Assembly (NCBI GenBank): GCA_944472135.2
Contig: OX235263.1
Coordinates: forward strand, 32,231,379 to 32,295,378
Origin: Trichobilharzia regenti
Lineage: Eukaryota; Platyhelminthes; Trematoda; Strigeidida; Schistosomatidae
Length of the DNA stretch: 64,000 bases
Direction of reading: 5' to 3'
The first letter of the stretch is position 1. Every line of letters starts with the position of its first letter. Positions 11,370-23,129 of this stretch are shown one piece after another. A program made the translations under genes and the position numbers. The notes under the pieces were generated by a model. The model was not told the origin of the DNA. It did not search any database and saw only the letters and a program-made list of their open reading frames with translations.

Positions 11370-12040
11370 AAATATGCTGTCCTAGTAGTTACTGTAATGG
11401 ATTGTTCTGATTTGAATAGTATCTTGTCTGAGGCTAACGAATGATCTCATTCAAATGGTCTTCAACTAAATCCACTTAAATGTCATACTGCTGATTTCAG
11501 TTTCGTGCTCTAACAAGACTTCAGTGGACTGATTCACTCCCGTAATTCTTGTAATATTGACGGAAATGTAATAGGGAGTGAATCTAATATTTCCTATTTT
11601 GGCATCAGTTTCTCTTCCTATAATTGTTGATCCTATCATAATTTGTTGATTTCAAAGCAAATCTTTAGATAAAGAAATTGAGACTTTCTGATATGACTCA
11701 ACCTCTTCCCTTACAATGTATTAATTTGTGTATTCCGGCTGTTCTTATTTATTTTTTCTTGGGCTTCTCCAGAAATACTACAGCTTCAAACATAGAGCAT
11801 TAAAGGCTGCAAGTAGGGTTGGTGGTGTGTTCCTGACTCACTTAACTGACACTATTGTCAATAAGCATTTTAATTCCACCAAGCAGTTAGCTAAAGTTAT
11901 CTTGTCTGATGCCGAACATCCTGTTAATTTTCAACTATTTCCTTAAGTCTCTTCAAGTAAAGCCAGAAGGGATTTCATAAGAACTTATGCTCATACAGCA
12001 AAATATAAAACTCAGCGATACCGTGTTTTTAGCACAGGCT
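11370..12040 (+). pseudogene. CR1/jockey-type LINE reverse transcriptase C-terminal region
   Basis: Conceptual pieces on the plus strand resemble the end of a CR1- or jockey-like LINE ORF2: SHSNGLQLNPLKCHTADF at about 11445-11500 (the NGL-LN--KC block after the catalytic domain), then in another frame KYYSFKHRALKAASRVGG at about 11770-11825, and after a stop KARRDFIRTYAHTAKYKTQR. The domain order fits, but frameshifts and stops abound. It is distinct from the RTE and PLE copies. Clade assignment is tentative. Confidence 0.55.
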
Positions 12041-12749
12041 TTTTGTGAAGAGTTGAACGGCAGAAGTGAGTTTATAAGCTCTTCTAATCATCTAATAAAC
12101 AGTAAATTATAACCAGAATTATTATTAGATATATTGTTTATTATCCATTATGTTCCACAAACTTTCAGTTCTAAGGATGTTATTATTTTACTATATCATA
12201 TATATCCACACATAGATGTGTTACATTTGAAGACAAGAGACTTGACAAAGGAATGTTTATTTGCAATTTGGTATCTGTATATAGCGAAATAAGTACACCC
12301 CATCTGAAAATCAACATTCGCACAGATCTTCCGTGTTGTGGTACTTCTGCCCTTCATACTGAATTTCTATGTCTTGCCTTTGTATCTCCCATGTGTTTCC
12401 GTGACGTTGAATCATTCTGTTCTCTGTCTTACCCCTCCCCCCTCTTTTCAACTTTAAAAGCGTATAAATTGATGATGAAAACTTAAACTAAAAATGGTAA
12501 TGCTTTCATTTTGGATGCGTCAATTTTGTAGTATCTCTTCTTTACTACCACTCAAACATTAAAGTATGTTTTTATCACTTATATAACCATTGTAATTTCA
12601 GGTAGTCTGCAGTTGATGAGTACTTGTGAAATAGAATGATATCATTTTATACTGCTAATTTCGTCTTCCTTTCTTTATCTTAATTTATCAGGGGAACCAA
12701 TTGTATGAAGTTTTATTTAACTCAATTTTAGATTTTCCTGTCGATTGAT
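12041..12749. other. Unassigned stretch
   Basis: A 77-codon plus frame at 12253 shows no recognisable domain. Nothing else is supported. Confidence 0.5.
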
Positions 12750-12840
12750 TGGACCGAAGTGCCAAGTCAACCTTAGACTGACGAGTCTTAAATAAGACGG
12801 AATGCGCATCCTGGATTCCACTGCTGGTCACCATACACCA
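12750..12840 (+). ncRNA. Degenerate hammerhead ribozyme (schistosome SM-alpha type)
   Basis: The sequence has the core ctgacga at 12778, stem II gtc...gac around an AT loop, then ggaa where a hammerhead needs gaaa, then tgcgcatc followed by ctggattccactgctgg. This order is that of the schistosome SM-alpha hammerheads. The substitution in the GAAA element and a poorly paired stem I upstream suggest it is inactive. The surrounding repeat unit is not clearly bounded. Confidence 0.6.
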
Positions 12841-13299
12841 ATTAAGTATTTAAAAGCTTCTTTGTAAATAAACAATAAAGAAAAATATAAATAAAATGTT
12901 CAATCCAAGGATTTAAGTGGACCGGATGAAGTAACTTGATTACTAATTTTGAGAAGGTTGTGAAGCTGTACATTTGTGAAAAGGCATCATAGTGATTAAT
13001 GTGAAATAATGTTTTAAATTCAATTACTGATTTATTAAAATAAAGGGAGGAGGGTGCGGAAAGGCTTTTTTCTGAGAAACACTGTCTCATTTGTCATGGT
13101 ACATTGTCTCCAACTTCAACAACAGTATGCATCATACACGTCATTTACGATCAGCGATCACCGATACGTATTTTGACAGTGTATTTTCAAAGAATCTGAA
13201 TAGCGTCAAATTATTAAATCAGAGAACTGGTTTTGTTTATTGCCTTTCTCAACTTAATCATAAACAATAATGGAATTCTATTGGTTTTATGGGTATCAG
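12841..13299. other. Unassigned stretch
   Basis: An 82-codon minus frame at 12842-13090 is AT-biased and unrecognised. No other signal. Confidence 0.45.
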
Positions 13300-13500
13300 T
13301 GGCCTAAACGTCAGCCAGCGTGATAATAAGACGTAGCATCATTCATTCCTTGAATTATTCGTGGGACATAGGACTTGGATAACACATCTTCATTGCACTG
13401 GATTTTACCATTGTCACTTTGAGCTGGTTTTCCTGACTGTCCGGAAGCTTTTATTGTCTTTTCAAACGATCTTCTCTATACACCTTCTTGCACACATTAA
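13300..13500 (-). mobile_element. Possible LINE 3' tail
   Basis: The minus strand reads aggaaaaccagctcaaagtg, then ccaagtcctatgtcccacga, which resembles LINE 3' trailers in layout but differs from the RTE tail. No coding frame is kept. Identification rests on general resemblance only. Confidence 0.3.
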
Positions 13501-14065
13501 GTATCACTCATATGTAACTCACTAGATATTGAGTTCATAATAGGCTTGTTAATCAGTGCAAATAAAGGATGTTCATATCAACTGTTAAAGTATAAAAATT
13601 AAAGCAACAGAATTTCAAGGACCACCAACATTCATTCCTATTCCCTATTCGAGAAAACAAGAAGTATGAAGTAAAGGCGAAAAATGTAAACCAAACTGTT
13701 TTTCAATGAAACTGCTCTATGACTGTTAAGAAAAGCACCTAAAAAATACGCTTCCACTCTGAAAATTACTGTTGATAACAGTTTTCGACAGAAGTGCTTT
13801 TCGATCTTGAAACGTCTTGAAAAAGATTTTAGATACTGAGGTTAGTATTGTCATCTATTAATCACCAACTGGGCTTTATTAACCTGAGGAAAACTGTTGG
13901 GGAGGTTTTACTATTATACAATTTTATTATAGATGAGATCCTCGCAAATATAAGTTCTTTAGATATTCACAAACACTAATACCGAAACAACAGGTTATAA
14001 TCTGCAACAAATTTAGAATGCTATGAAATATTACATGAACAAAGGGATAGTTTCCTCTGCATAGT
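13501..14065. other. Unassigned stretch
   Basis: No gene or repeat supported. Confidence 0.5.
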
Positions 14066-14440
14066 TCAGAATCTTGGTGCATTACGAAGTGCATTTTCTA
14101 CAGGTCGCAGACTTTTACCAGTAATTACCTTGGTCCCATGCAGAAAATCAAATGGCTGGAAAGAAACAGCAGCAACAAAACTCTGGGAACGAACCAACCA
14201 ACAAGCTGTCGCCCAATAAATATTCCGAAGAAAATGTAGGTTCATCTGACCTACGCTGAGGCGACCTGTGAGTAATACCAAAAGTCTCTCCGATAAGTGG
14301 AACCCTAAATGGGAAGGGACGGGTTGTGTAGGGGTCCAAGGGTGACGTGGAGAAGATCGTCTGAGAGGATGAAACTGAGTGGGTTGGGTGGAGACAACTT
14401 CAGGGAATAGGATGAAATGGAGATGGGCTGCTGAAACCTA
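14066..14440 (+). mobile_element. RTE C-terminal/3' fragment
   Basis: Plus strand words aaatggctggaaagaaacag, tctgggaacgaaccaacc and gtggaaccctaaatgggaag correspond to the RTE region encoding (RWPE)RIS-KEL-ERTNQ...EWNPKG in the copy at 55.5-55.8 kb. The end of the element is recognisable to about gagatgggctgctgaaacc. It is 5' truncated, with no intact frame. Confidence 0.7.
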
Positions 14441-15654
14441 AGGGAATAATTCGAAGACAACTATCCTACTTCCCTACTCTTCATTATGATGACAATAGCA
14501 AAAATAATAACGGTTACTTCCAATTTACCATATTAAGTATTCAAAAAAGTCTTAAAGTTAACTAAAACTAGACACATTTCGCGTGTTAAGATACAAATGC
14601 ATAGATTATTCAAATATTTCTTTTACCATCTTGATAACTTCATTTACGTGACATTTTCTTTGGAAATATTTCCTTTCTTTTCCCCAGTAGAGAATATCCA
14701 TCAGATGAATTTAAGGCGCCATCATTTTAAATTCATTTCTTGGTCACTTTACTATCCTTCACTTTGTTTGGCTCACGCTAGCCTATTATTAATAAACAAA
14801 ATATATTCAATACATTTTAAAATTCTAACATTTTCCCCGGATAATTAGAAATCTTATCCTCTGTGAATAAACTGTGAATAGATATAACCGAAATGTAACT
14901 TTTGCGGTTTCTTAAACAAAACTGTATCTCAACTTTTGTTTGTAGTTTTGCGCCTGTGGCTTGAATGTGACGGCAAGAGTAAACAGATATTTTTAAATAT
15001 TAAACCATCTAACATAGAATGCAATTTATAATTCTACAATAGAGGAAAAAGAGCCTGCTGCTTATTTAACCCTTATTTAATATTTTTATACTGTTGTTAC
15101 TAGGCGTTACAAAAAATAACAGAGAAGGGACGAAATTGGTTATAATGTTCAAAATACAGGAGCTCATAAAGGCAGCTTTGTCGCTTTTTGAGAGTTCAGA
15201 GAAGTATTGATACTATGATGATCACATTTGACAAATTAATAGTTGACGTTGTACAAGATTTCAAAGACAATTCACAGTAAGTATATGTTTTTTTTTTCAA
15301 TCTAACTGAAGCCATTTTGCTTATCCATAGAACCTCACTCAACCAACAAATGCCCAGACATTTTGTTGTAACCAGGAGTCAGACCCTTCAAAAATTGTTG
15401 TCATGTCTCAGTCGGACTACCAACAACGCTTATTCACAGTAATTCCACATCGGTCAAAATCGCTCTTCAGAAATAGAATAGCTCTGTGTGAGAGCACATG
15501 TGCTTAAGTAATCGAAATCCACTAAAATTATTAATTTCGCTGACTGAACTACATTTTTTAGCTGTCACTCTTTATTTAACCCGAATTTCACTTACTCTGT
15601 GCTTCTTTTTCAATCGGAAAGAAAATAGGATATATCATGCCAGAAGCATTTTTT
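14441..15654. other. Unassigned AT-rich stretch
   Basis: No supported gene. A motif aatttaaggcgccatcat at about 14707 recalls the ggcgcca motifs elsewhere, without a bounded element. Confidence 0.5.
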
Positions 15655-15670
15655 AAGAGTTGGTTTGTAA

Positions 15671-16050
15671 GGAGTAGATTTATTTTTTACGAGTTTGACC
15701 ACGGATTGATATCAGTTCAAAACCAAGAAGCACTGGACAGCTGTTTCATCCTAGTTTGCGAATCACTGGTTGTACACACACACACACTCACACTAGGGTT
15801 CGAAGCCAGGACCTTCCGGTTACAAGACAAGCTCGTATACTATTCAGCCACTGGGACCCGATTCAATGGACAGCCCATGAATTCTAACTTCTAGCAATTC
15901 GTGATTTTAGAGCCACCACCAACCAATATCATCGGTGCAACATCCATCCACACACCTGACTACATGGACCTCACTGGTCACCACCTCACACTAGAACTCC
16001 AGGAAACTCCGTCCTGTAGCAAGCTACTATAGAGCATCGGATTAATTTTC
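15671..16050 (-). mobile_element. SINE-B, full length with 16-bp target duplication
   Basis: Flanked by a perfect duplication aagagttggtttgtaa at 15655-15670 and 16051-16066, giving a 380-bp element. On the minus strand the tRNA-like part lies in the middle (A-box region cagtggctgaatagtatacg; B-box region ggcttcgaaccctag), after a leader of about 190 bp, and the tail ends gatatcaatccgtggtcaaa plus AT-rich bases. A (CA)n tract separates B box and tail. This is the best definition of SINE-B in the window. Confidence 0.75.
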
Positions 16051-16084
16051 AAGAGTTGGTTTGTAAAGATCAGGTTCTCGCTAA

Positions 16085-16300
16085 ATCACGAATTGGTAGA
16101 ATTCATGGACTGTCCATTGAATCGGGTCCTATTGGCTGAATAGTATACGAGCTTGCTTTGTAAACGGAAGGTCCTGGCTTCCAACCCTAGTGGGTGTGTA
16201 CTGCCGACAATTCTCAAACTAGGATGAAACAGTACTCCTTGGTTTTCAATTGATATCATTCCGTGGTCAAATTCTCTAAGAGTATTAACCAAGGTTATTT
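16085..16300 (+). mobile_element. SINE-B, partial, opposite orientation
   Basis: Plus-strand copy: gaattcatggactgtccatt, ttggctgaatagtatacgag, ggtcctggcttccaaccc, then a tail with tgatatcattccgtggtcaa. With the minus-strand copy just before it, it makes a large inverted pair able to fold on itself. Confidence 0.75.
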
Positions 16301-16464
16301 ACATCTAATGCATTAAAATATATGTATGTTATATATCAGAAAAGCAAACATTAGAAGTACTACGGAACTAAATACTGGCAGCCACATTTCATTTGATAAG
16401 TCCGATATGCAAACATGTGTTGAAATTCCGAAATTGTCCAGCACCTGTGACTTGAATGTTGAAT

Positions 16465-16666
16465 TTTTTCATTTTTCTGTTTCCCCAATGGAACATAAGG
16501 TTTGATGCTTGAGCTTTGAGATTGTGTTGTTCTTATTGGTTGGGATTGCTAGTCTCACACCAAATCATACCCCTATTTAGTGGTCCTACTACCGACTAAG
16601 CAAGGTAAGGAGTGAGATAGCTGGGAATCGAACCTGGATATAGTGAATGGTCGGCGAGCATTCTTT
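16465..16666 (-). mobile_element. SINE-A copy, diverged, with target duplication
   Basis: Minus-strand body and box B (ggttcgattccc) are readable. The head is shortened and the tail reads ttccattggggaa. A 10-bp duplication, aatgttgaat, lies at 16455-16464 and 16667-16676. Confidence 0.75.
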
Positions 16667-16676
16667 AATGTTGAAT

Positions 16677-18904
16677 GTTAACATTAGTTATAGCACTTCA
16701 TTTTAACGATAGAGTGTAAAGTGCTGATAGTTTGTTACTACGATTTCATAGTAGTAAATGTTCGCTTGTTGGTTTTCGAATTACTTCTACGATGTTACGC
16801 CTTGCATTTTACTTTTAAGACTTGAGTTTATTGGAAAAAGGATATTCTTTTGATGAGAACGAATAATTCAGTATTTACAAAAGAAAGTTTTCAACGTAAT
16901 TTTTTAATTATTTTCTCCTTAAACAATGGCTCTATGTGAAAAAAAGGCTGCTGATGTAGTCAGAATTTCGACATACACTGTTGGCTGATATGAAATTTCT
17001 AATCACTTGCGCATAATACGCACTACTGTGATAAAAGACATGGAAGGAGCTGAGCTGAAAGCTCTTTTGAAATAGCTTCTTTATCTAAAAAAAGCAGAAA
17101 TGAAATAAACTGTTTCCATGGTATCATATCAATGAGTTTATGACAAATTGTTTACACTTTGTTTATTATCAGTAGACACTTGTTAAAAACAGGTTACCGG
17201 GATGTAAGTATTTTTGTTTATCTTCAAACACCTAACAAAAATGCTGAAAAATAAGATATCATGTACAATGATGACTGGCGCCGATGTTAAAAATATGCTG
17301 ACCATATGAAGCAAGGCTGAACATGCTAATAAATGATACTCAGATATCTAATGTTTTTTTCCACTTTTTATGAACATATAGTAATGGCTTGACAATAATG
17401 TTTTGATGAAAACTATTAGTGGATATATGATGTTAATTGATACAATTAATCAAAAAATTGAAGGTGTTTTGAAAAGAAAAAAAAAGCCTCACAATTAATA
17501 ATAAAACTAGTCTGAAGCTGAACATATAAATTTTATTCATGCAGATGTGATGGAAACTGTCACCATCAGAAAAGAAATGACAAATTTGCTTAGACTAACA
17601 TGAATGGAAACTTTACAGGTGGATGTGGTAGTATAATATTCCTTTAAAAATATTTTATTAATGTTTTTGTTTTCCAATTAAAACATTGTATAAACATGTT
17701 GAGACTTTTGGTAAACGATAGCAGACAAATTATATAAATAGATCTTATTTCAAAGGCTGAATACCTCAGATATTAGGATCATCTTTTTGAAATAATGTAG
17801 GCGATTTGCATCACAGGTTGATGTTTTTGATGTGGTAGTGCACTCTGAACCGGATAGTTTAATTCAGAAGCTGCCGAAGGCTTTCTCCACTAAATCTTCA
17901 GCGGTTTGCAGTGAAATGTGAAGAAAATTGTTTGGAAGAAAGTCGTTGGGGCGGCCTGTGTGAGTCAATAGACTGCCAAAAAAAAATGAATCGCATCTTT
18001 GAGTCGCAAAATGAACTCACGCACATTTTCTATCGGCTTTCAAATCACCGGTGCAGGTTTCATCGAGAAGGATGAGAAAGATCATCAAGTGTCAGTCGAT
18101 TTTTCAGATCTAAAAGCATGACATTGTCATTGTTTTACTTGAAGATCCTAAATGAGGAGAAAATGTTGTGAAGTAGATTACACTGAGAATTTTGTACACT
18201 GTATAATCACTTTCTTCAGAATGAGGCTATTCATTTGTTTATTTATTATTGTTAAACAAAGATCTTTTAAATTTTCGAAGGTAACCAACTGAGAGAAAAA
18301 CATGAAATTTGGTCTTTCTAATATTTTTTCGGAAATTATGATCACCTAAACTGTAGCTTTAAGTCATGTGGCGGTACTGTTTCTCGTTTTTGAATTAACA
18401 TTAAAAGTAACACCTATGTGCTGGAACATTCTGACACAACATTATTTCAATGAAGAGTGTTAGGTGTGTATATTCCAAGATCACCAGACTTCATTTGAAA
18501 TTCTTTATTCGTTTGTTCATGTAAGTACTTCTTGAAATCAGTTTATCGTATAAACTTTGGCGATATCACATCACCATCCAGGAACAATCCCTATTCAAAC
18601 ATTATTGAAAACAACTAAATTTCGTTTTCATTCAAATCTCTTGCAACTCGGATCTGATGCATCTGTAGGGCTGACGTCATAAAATAGGATTAGATCTTCT
18701 GAAAAAATCTTCATTCCAAATGAAACCCACCGAGATTCGTTGTTCAGGGAAACGAAACAATACTTAAGAAGAACAAACTTCACATAAGGCTGGATTACTT
18801 GGGAGACCTAACCTGTGATATCCTTAAGAGAAGGATTTCATCATTCATGAGAAGAAAATCCTTCTCATCAACGCTAAAAGGAGTGTTTTCCAGTTGTCTT
18901 CAAA
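16677..18904. other. Unassigned stretch, possibly containing old PLE sequence
   Basis: No gene is supported. A frame on the plus strand near 17900-18080 (ending FYRLSNHRCRFHREG) is open for about 60 codons but unrecognised. The last few hundred bases lead into a PLE endonuclease and may be decayed PLE reverse transcriptase. Confidence 0.45.
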
Positions 18905-19255
18905 GGGCTTAAAAACAAGATCCATCATCTGATCATATATCAGTCCACCTATACCTGTGATTCAGGGTATATCGGTCGTTTGACACGTATCCTGGTTAAA
19001 AGTGTTCAAGAATATTATCCCACAGTGTTGCAAATAGACAGCGTGGCTTTGTAATAAGTTCAATAATCGGAAACCTTGTCAACACAAGTCATTCCATCTC
19101 AATAAACGCCTCCTTAAAAGTAAAATACAAAATGAAAAATAACCTCATAAAGACAATACTCTTTCGTCTTCTCTGTATTGCTGTAGCTTCAGATATTCAG
19201 ATAGAGAAACTGGAACTATGTATACAAAAAAAATTGTCCAACCACTTCTACTGTC
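18905..19255 (+). pseudogene. PLE GIY-YIG endonuclease remnant
   Basis: The plus strand encodes YQSTYTCDSGYIGRLTRILV near 18920-18990, the YIG block of the GIY-YIG nuclease, and, in other frames, AVASDIQIEKLELCIQKKL near 19185-19245, the conserved C-terminal block. The order is correct and the length is near that of an intact domain, but frame changes and stops show it is dead. Confidence 0.75.
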
Positions 19256-19403
19256 ATGGTAACAAACTTGTTAATTTCTACTGACTTGATTTTCGTTTGT
19301 TTGTTTTTTCAACTACTTCTGACGCTTGCATTTCTTCTTAACACTGTATTTTCGTTTGAGTAGCTTGAAAATCCCCATTGAGTCATATGAAAAAGAGAAG
19401 ACG

Positions 19404-19480
19404 TTCAGCGAAGAGACTCTTTTTGACGGGGAATTCATTCACATAGCTGTACAATCGCATTTACATATATAATTATTTGT
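19404..19480 (+). repeat. PLE tail motif
   Basis: Contains ttcagcgaagagactctttt and agctgtacaatcgcattta. The same block recurs at 26000-26050 (plus) and 236-339 (minus). It lies about 150 bp beyond the plus-strand endonuclease and about 470 bp before a minus-strand one. Confidence 0.5.
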
Positions 19481-19484
19481 GTGT

Positions 19485-20080
19485 GTGTGTACATGAAGTT
19501 TGTCAAGTTTAGATAATTGGTCAGGTAATAAAAGAATGATCTAATATACAAACAAGGTTAATTAGACAGTAACTAAAGTAAGATTGAGCTAGAAAGTAAG
19601 ATGACGTTATATAATTGACTAAAATGTTTCAACTTAGGTCAGGGTAGCATTAGAGGTAATTACAGGTAGAGACTAAGTAGGAGTGGGGTAGATAATAATG
19701 CCATTTAAATTAGAACTGAAATTGAGCAAATAAGTTGGATGATGTAACATAAATGACTAGAAATTGAGCGTTGGTCAAGTCAGTAACCATGTGGTAGTGA
19801 GGTGTAGAAATTAAATCGGGCATGGGTAGAGAACAAGAAAGTTAAATGTGTAAAATATTACAATTGAGAAGACAAAATAATACTAATGAAGAAACAGAAA
19901 AGAAAAAAGATTAGGTAGAATTTACTTTTCAGGTAATAAGATAGATTAAGTCCATTGCAAGTGTAGTGATTGAACGAACTTCTGTATGCAGAGTTCAGGG
20001 CTTAGCAAGTGAATCGCCATTGCTTCTGCAGTTTTCGTTCCTATGTGCATCCTGATTACAACTCACTGATTAAATTATTC
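19485..20080 (-). pseudogene. PLE 3' region and endonuclease C-terminus, minus strand
   Basis: The minus strand from about 20055 reads AEAMAIHLLSPELCIQ then KFVQSLHLQW, the typical end of the PLE endonuclease. Below 19940 lies a purine-rich tail with repeated taattagacagtaactaaag-type words, similar in character to the tails at 29.4-29.8 and 41.5-41.8 kb. It faces the plus-strand copy at 18905-19255 tail to tail. Confidence 0.65.
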
Positions 20081-20271
20081 ATCTTATTAGGTGACTACAA
20101 TACATCTTTTCAACTCCTCTTAGACACTGACTAATATTAAGAACTATGGTTTTGATAACTCACCTTTTTAGTTACTACCCTCTTTCGCTAAGAAACTGTA
20201 TCTATATGTGATTGTGCAGCTGAAGAAAATGTATTCACCTTAAAGAAATAATGTGTAATCAATAGTAATTT

Positions 20272-20509
20272 GTGAGTCGGTGAGACAGCAATAGAATGCT
20301 CGTCAACCAAACAGGTGGTCGGGAATTCGATCCCCGACCGATACACTTCTTTACTTCTGTAGGCAAGCAATAAGATTGGTAAACAGGTAAGGTTGAGCAT
20401 GAGTGTAACAGCCTCATCCCGTAAAAATAAACATCACTACTACGGAAACTCCAGGCCTCTAGCTTGAAACCTTATGTTCCAATGGGAACGTACAGGAATA
20501 AAAAAAAAC
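20272..20509 (+). mobile_element. SINE-A copy with target duplication
   Basis: Plus strand: head gtgagtcggtgagacagcaa, box B gaattcgatccccgac, body, tail atgttccaatgggaacgtac and a poly-A. An 8-bp duplication, agtaattt, flanks it at 20264-20271 and 20510-20517. Confidence 0.8.
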
Positions 20510-20517
20510 AGTAATTT

Positions 20518-21794
20518 ATTTATTATGATTAACGAAATATTATGAAATCGAAAATATGCCAATATAGAAGGGATTAATTGAAATAGCAAGCCATTAGTAC
20601 AGATAACAAAACAAGAGTCAATGGTAAAACGTTATTGCAATTAAAATAAAGTTGTCATAATGTTAATCGTATATAATAAAATGTATATGATTGTCAAACA
20701 GATCCATCAAACTGTATAATCTGTTTGTAAATGGTATGCATTATAGAAAATATACGAAAAACAAAAACGATAATTTTGTTAGATTTATAGATATTTTAAG
20801 CTTTGAAACGATTATGATTTGTACACTCTGAAGATAGGAAAGTTACAATCTAGTATTTTCTGTCAGTAAATGTTGGTAATAAAAATTAAATAGTATTCAT
20901 TTGCTCTTATCTTCGATTCACTTTCACCTGATAATTGTTTTGATGAGATGTCTCTCAGTTGAATACTTCATGCCAAATAAAGATTTATTAAAATATTTGT
21001 TAGTAGAAATTTACATCACATTGTAATTCTTAATACTGTAGTATTATAGTAATGGAGTTGCAGGCTAGTGGAAGGCCAACGATCGTTTTACTTGTCAACA
21101 GTAAGTAGATAACATGTAGTTTTATGTTTACTAGGATTTCAAATAAGTCAGAAGTAACATTGAAATATCTACTGAACAGAGGTTAGTACACATCGGTGTG
21201 CTCTGAAGAAAATCGAAAATGTTTAAATTTTGTGTCAATATAATCACCTACGCTGTTATATTTTACTTGACTTAAGGACTTCTTAAGACAGATATTGTAT
21301 AGTTATGAATGCATTGCATATTTGCATACACTTATTCCACTTTCTGAATTTCAATAAAGCAAAAACAGATGTGTTGTGCAGGATAAGTGAAACCATCATT
21401 TATTTTGCTGGTTTCTTCTTAAGCTGCATACAACCGAAAAGTTAATTATGTACGCGTACAGAGGAGTTTTTAACATACTTGCAAAAGGAGGACATGATTT
21501 CTAGTTGACAGAGATGCAAAATTATAAAATAACGTTCAGAAGTTATACCTATACAACTTATAAAAAGGGGTCAAAGTTCAAACATGATACAAAAATAAAA
21601 AACACTGGTTCACAACTTTGAAAATTGAGTTGCAAAATCAAGATAAGAGATAAGAAATTGATGATGAGTACCTAGGCAGTTGCGTAATACAGCCTCATAG
21701 GAACTAAAGGAACAAACTAAACTACGTCAGAGCGAAAATGGAGAGGGGAGAAGATCGAAGCAACAGATTATACAATCAGATGGGAAGAAGATAT
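20518..21794. other. Unassigned AT-rich stretch
   Basis: No gene or repeat supported. The part after about 21450 may be PLE tail leading into the next element. Confidence 0.5.
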
Positions 21795-22430
21795 TAGACA
21801 TTGAGTAACTAAGGCAAAGAAAGACTGATAAGTGAATTTTTTTGGAACACATATATCAAGTTTTAAACGTTTGATAGTGATTGCTTCGGCAAATTTGAGG
21901 AGAGTTGAGTTATACTGACTATAAATAATCTTGAAGGGTTTCAAAATTGTTCATCTCATGACGGCTGTCAGCAAGGTGTGTAGCAGTTTTGTTTTATTCC
22001 TTCACGTTTCCAGTGGAACATATGGCTTCAAGGTAGTGGCTTGAAGTTTCTGTAGCAGTGTTTCTTTTACATGATGGGGTTGCTAGCCTTATGCTCAACC
22101 TTGCCTCTTCACCAGTCTTATTACTGACTTAGCGAGGTGAAGGAGTGTGTAGGTGGCCGGAGATCGAACCCCGGACCATGTGGATGGTCAGCGAGCGTCC
22201 TGACCGCTGTGCCACTGAAGCGTGTAGCAATATCACTGTTCAAAGCATTTGTTTGCTTAAGATGTAAGCTCTTTGATACATGTTGAGGGAATCTAAGATA
22301 TGCTCTTCTTTCTGTTCTCCTTATGTATCTGCTGCTACAGATGCATTTTAACTTATATACACGATGAGAGTTAACACAGAAAGGATATCCATCAGCCTTT
22401 GATTGCATCACAGAGCATGTCATTCGATTT
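21795..22430 (-). pseudogene. PLE endonuclease split by a SINE-A
   Basis: The minus strand begins VYKLKCICSSRYIRRTERRA near 22360-22300 (cysteines and the YI-R form of the YIG block), continues to NALNSDIAT, is interrupted by SINE-A (21985-22221), and resumes with FKPFKIIYSQYNSTLLKF and EAITIKRLKLDICVPKKF down to about 21820. Both halves are consecutive parts of the endonuclease, so one element was cut by the SINE. Several frame changes show earlier decay. Confidence 0.8.
21985..22221 (-). mobile_element. SINE-A inserted in a PLE
   Basis: Minus-strand head, box B ggttcgatctcc, body and tail gttccactggaaacgtg. The duplication gtgtagca lies at 21977-21984 and 22222-22229. Removing the SINE and one duplication rejoins the PLE endonuclease, which confirms the insertion. 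Confidence 0.85.
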
Positions 22431-23129
22431 GTATTTGATATTTATGTACAACTGGGCTTAAAACACTATATTTAATGTGTTGAATAATTTTTATAAGTGT
22501 GAATTATAAATACAGGAGAGTATAGAAGTGAACTTACCGTCAGAAAGCGTATTGTCAGATGAATATTATAATTTGTGAATTTTATACTAATATCCGATAC
22601 TTAGAAGTCCTTCATGTCTCTGTGGTAATACCTCATCTTCATTTTTTAACAATAGCCGAAAATGAAAACTTCTGTTCACTTGTTAGTCAGCTACCATAGG
22701 GCCTGCAAAATAATAAAACTCACTCTTCTGTGAACTCTTAAAATAAATTTTATGCTGGAACTAAAGTAGGACGATGTGGATTCTACAAGTTTTTTCGGCA
22801 ATCGTAAAGGAATCTAAAAACAATCATAGACAAATAAGTACGGTAGATATGTGCCGCTGAAGTCCTATTTTCCAGTCTGATTACAACATGAAAGGTCATA
22901 AAGTAAAGAAATTTAAAAGAGTATTTATATGATGTTGTTTCGTATGATAATGGAAAAGCAAAGTGCAGTCACATCTATGTAAAAATTTGCCTTTATTTTA
23001 CGAGTACCCACATGCCCTCGATATGCCTGATAAAGTAATGATAGCAGAGATTAAAATTTAAGTTTCTTTAAGGCTGACTACAATGAATAAGTGAAAAGTA
23101 AGAAATTATTGTAACGATCAAAACTAAGT
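22431..23129. other. Unassigned stretch
   Basis: No gene or repeat supported. Confidence 0.5.
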
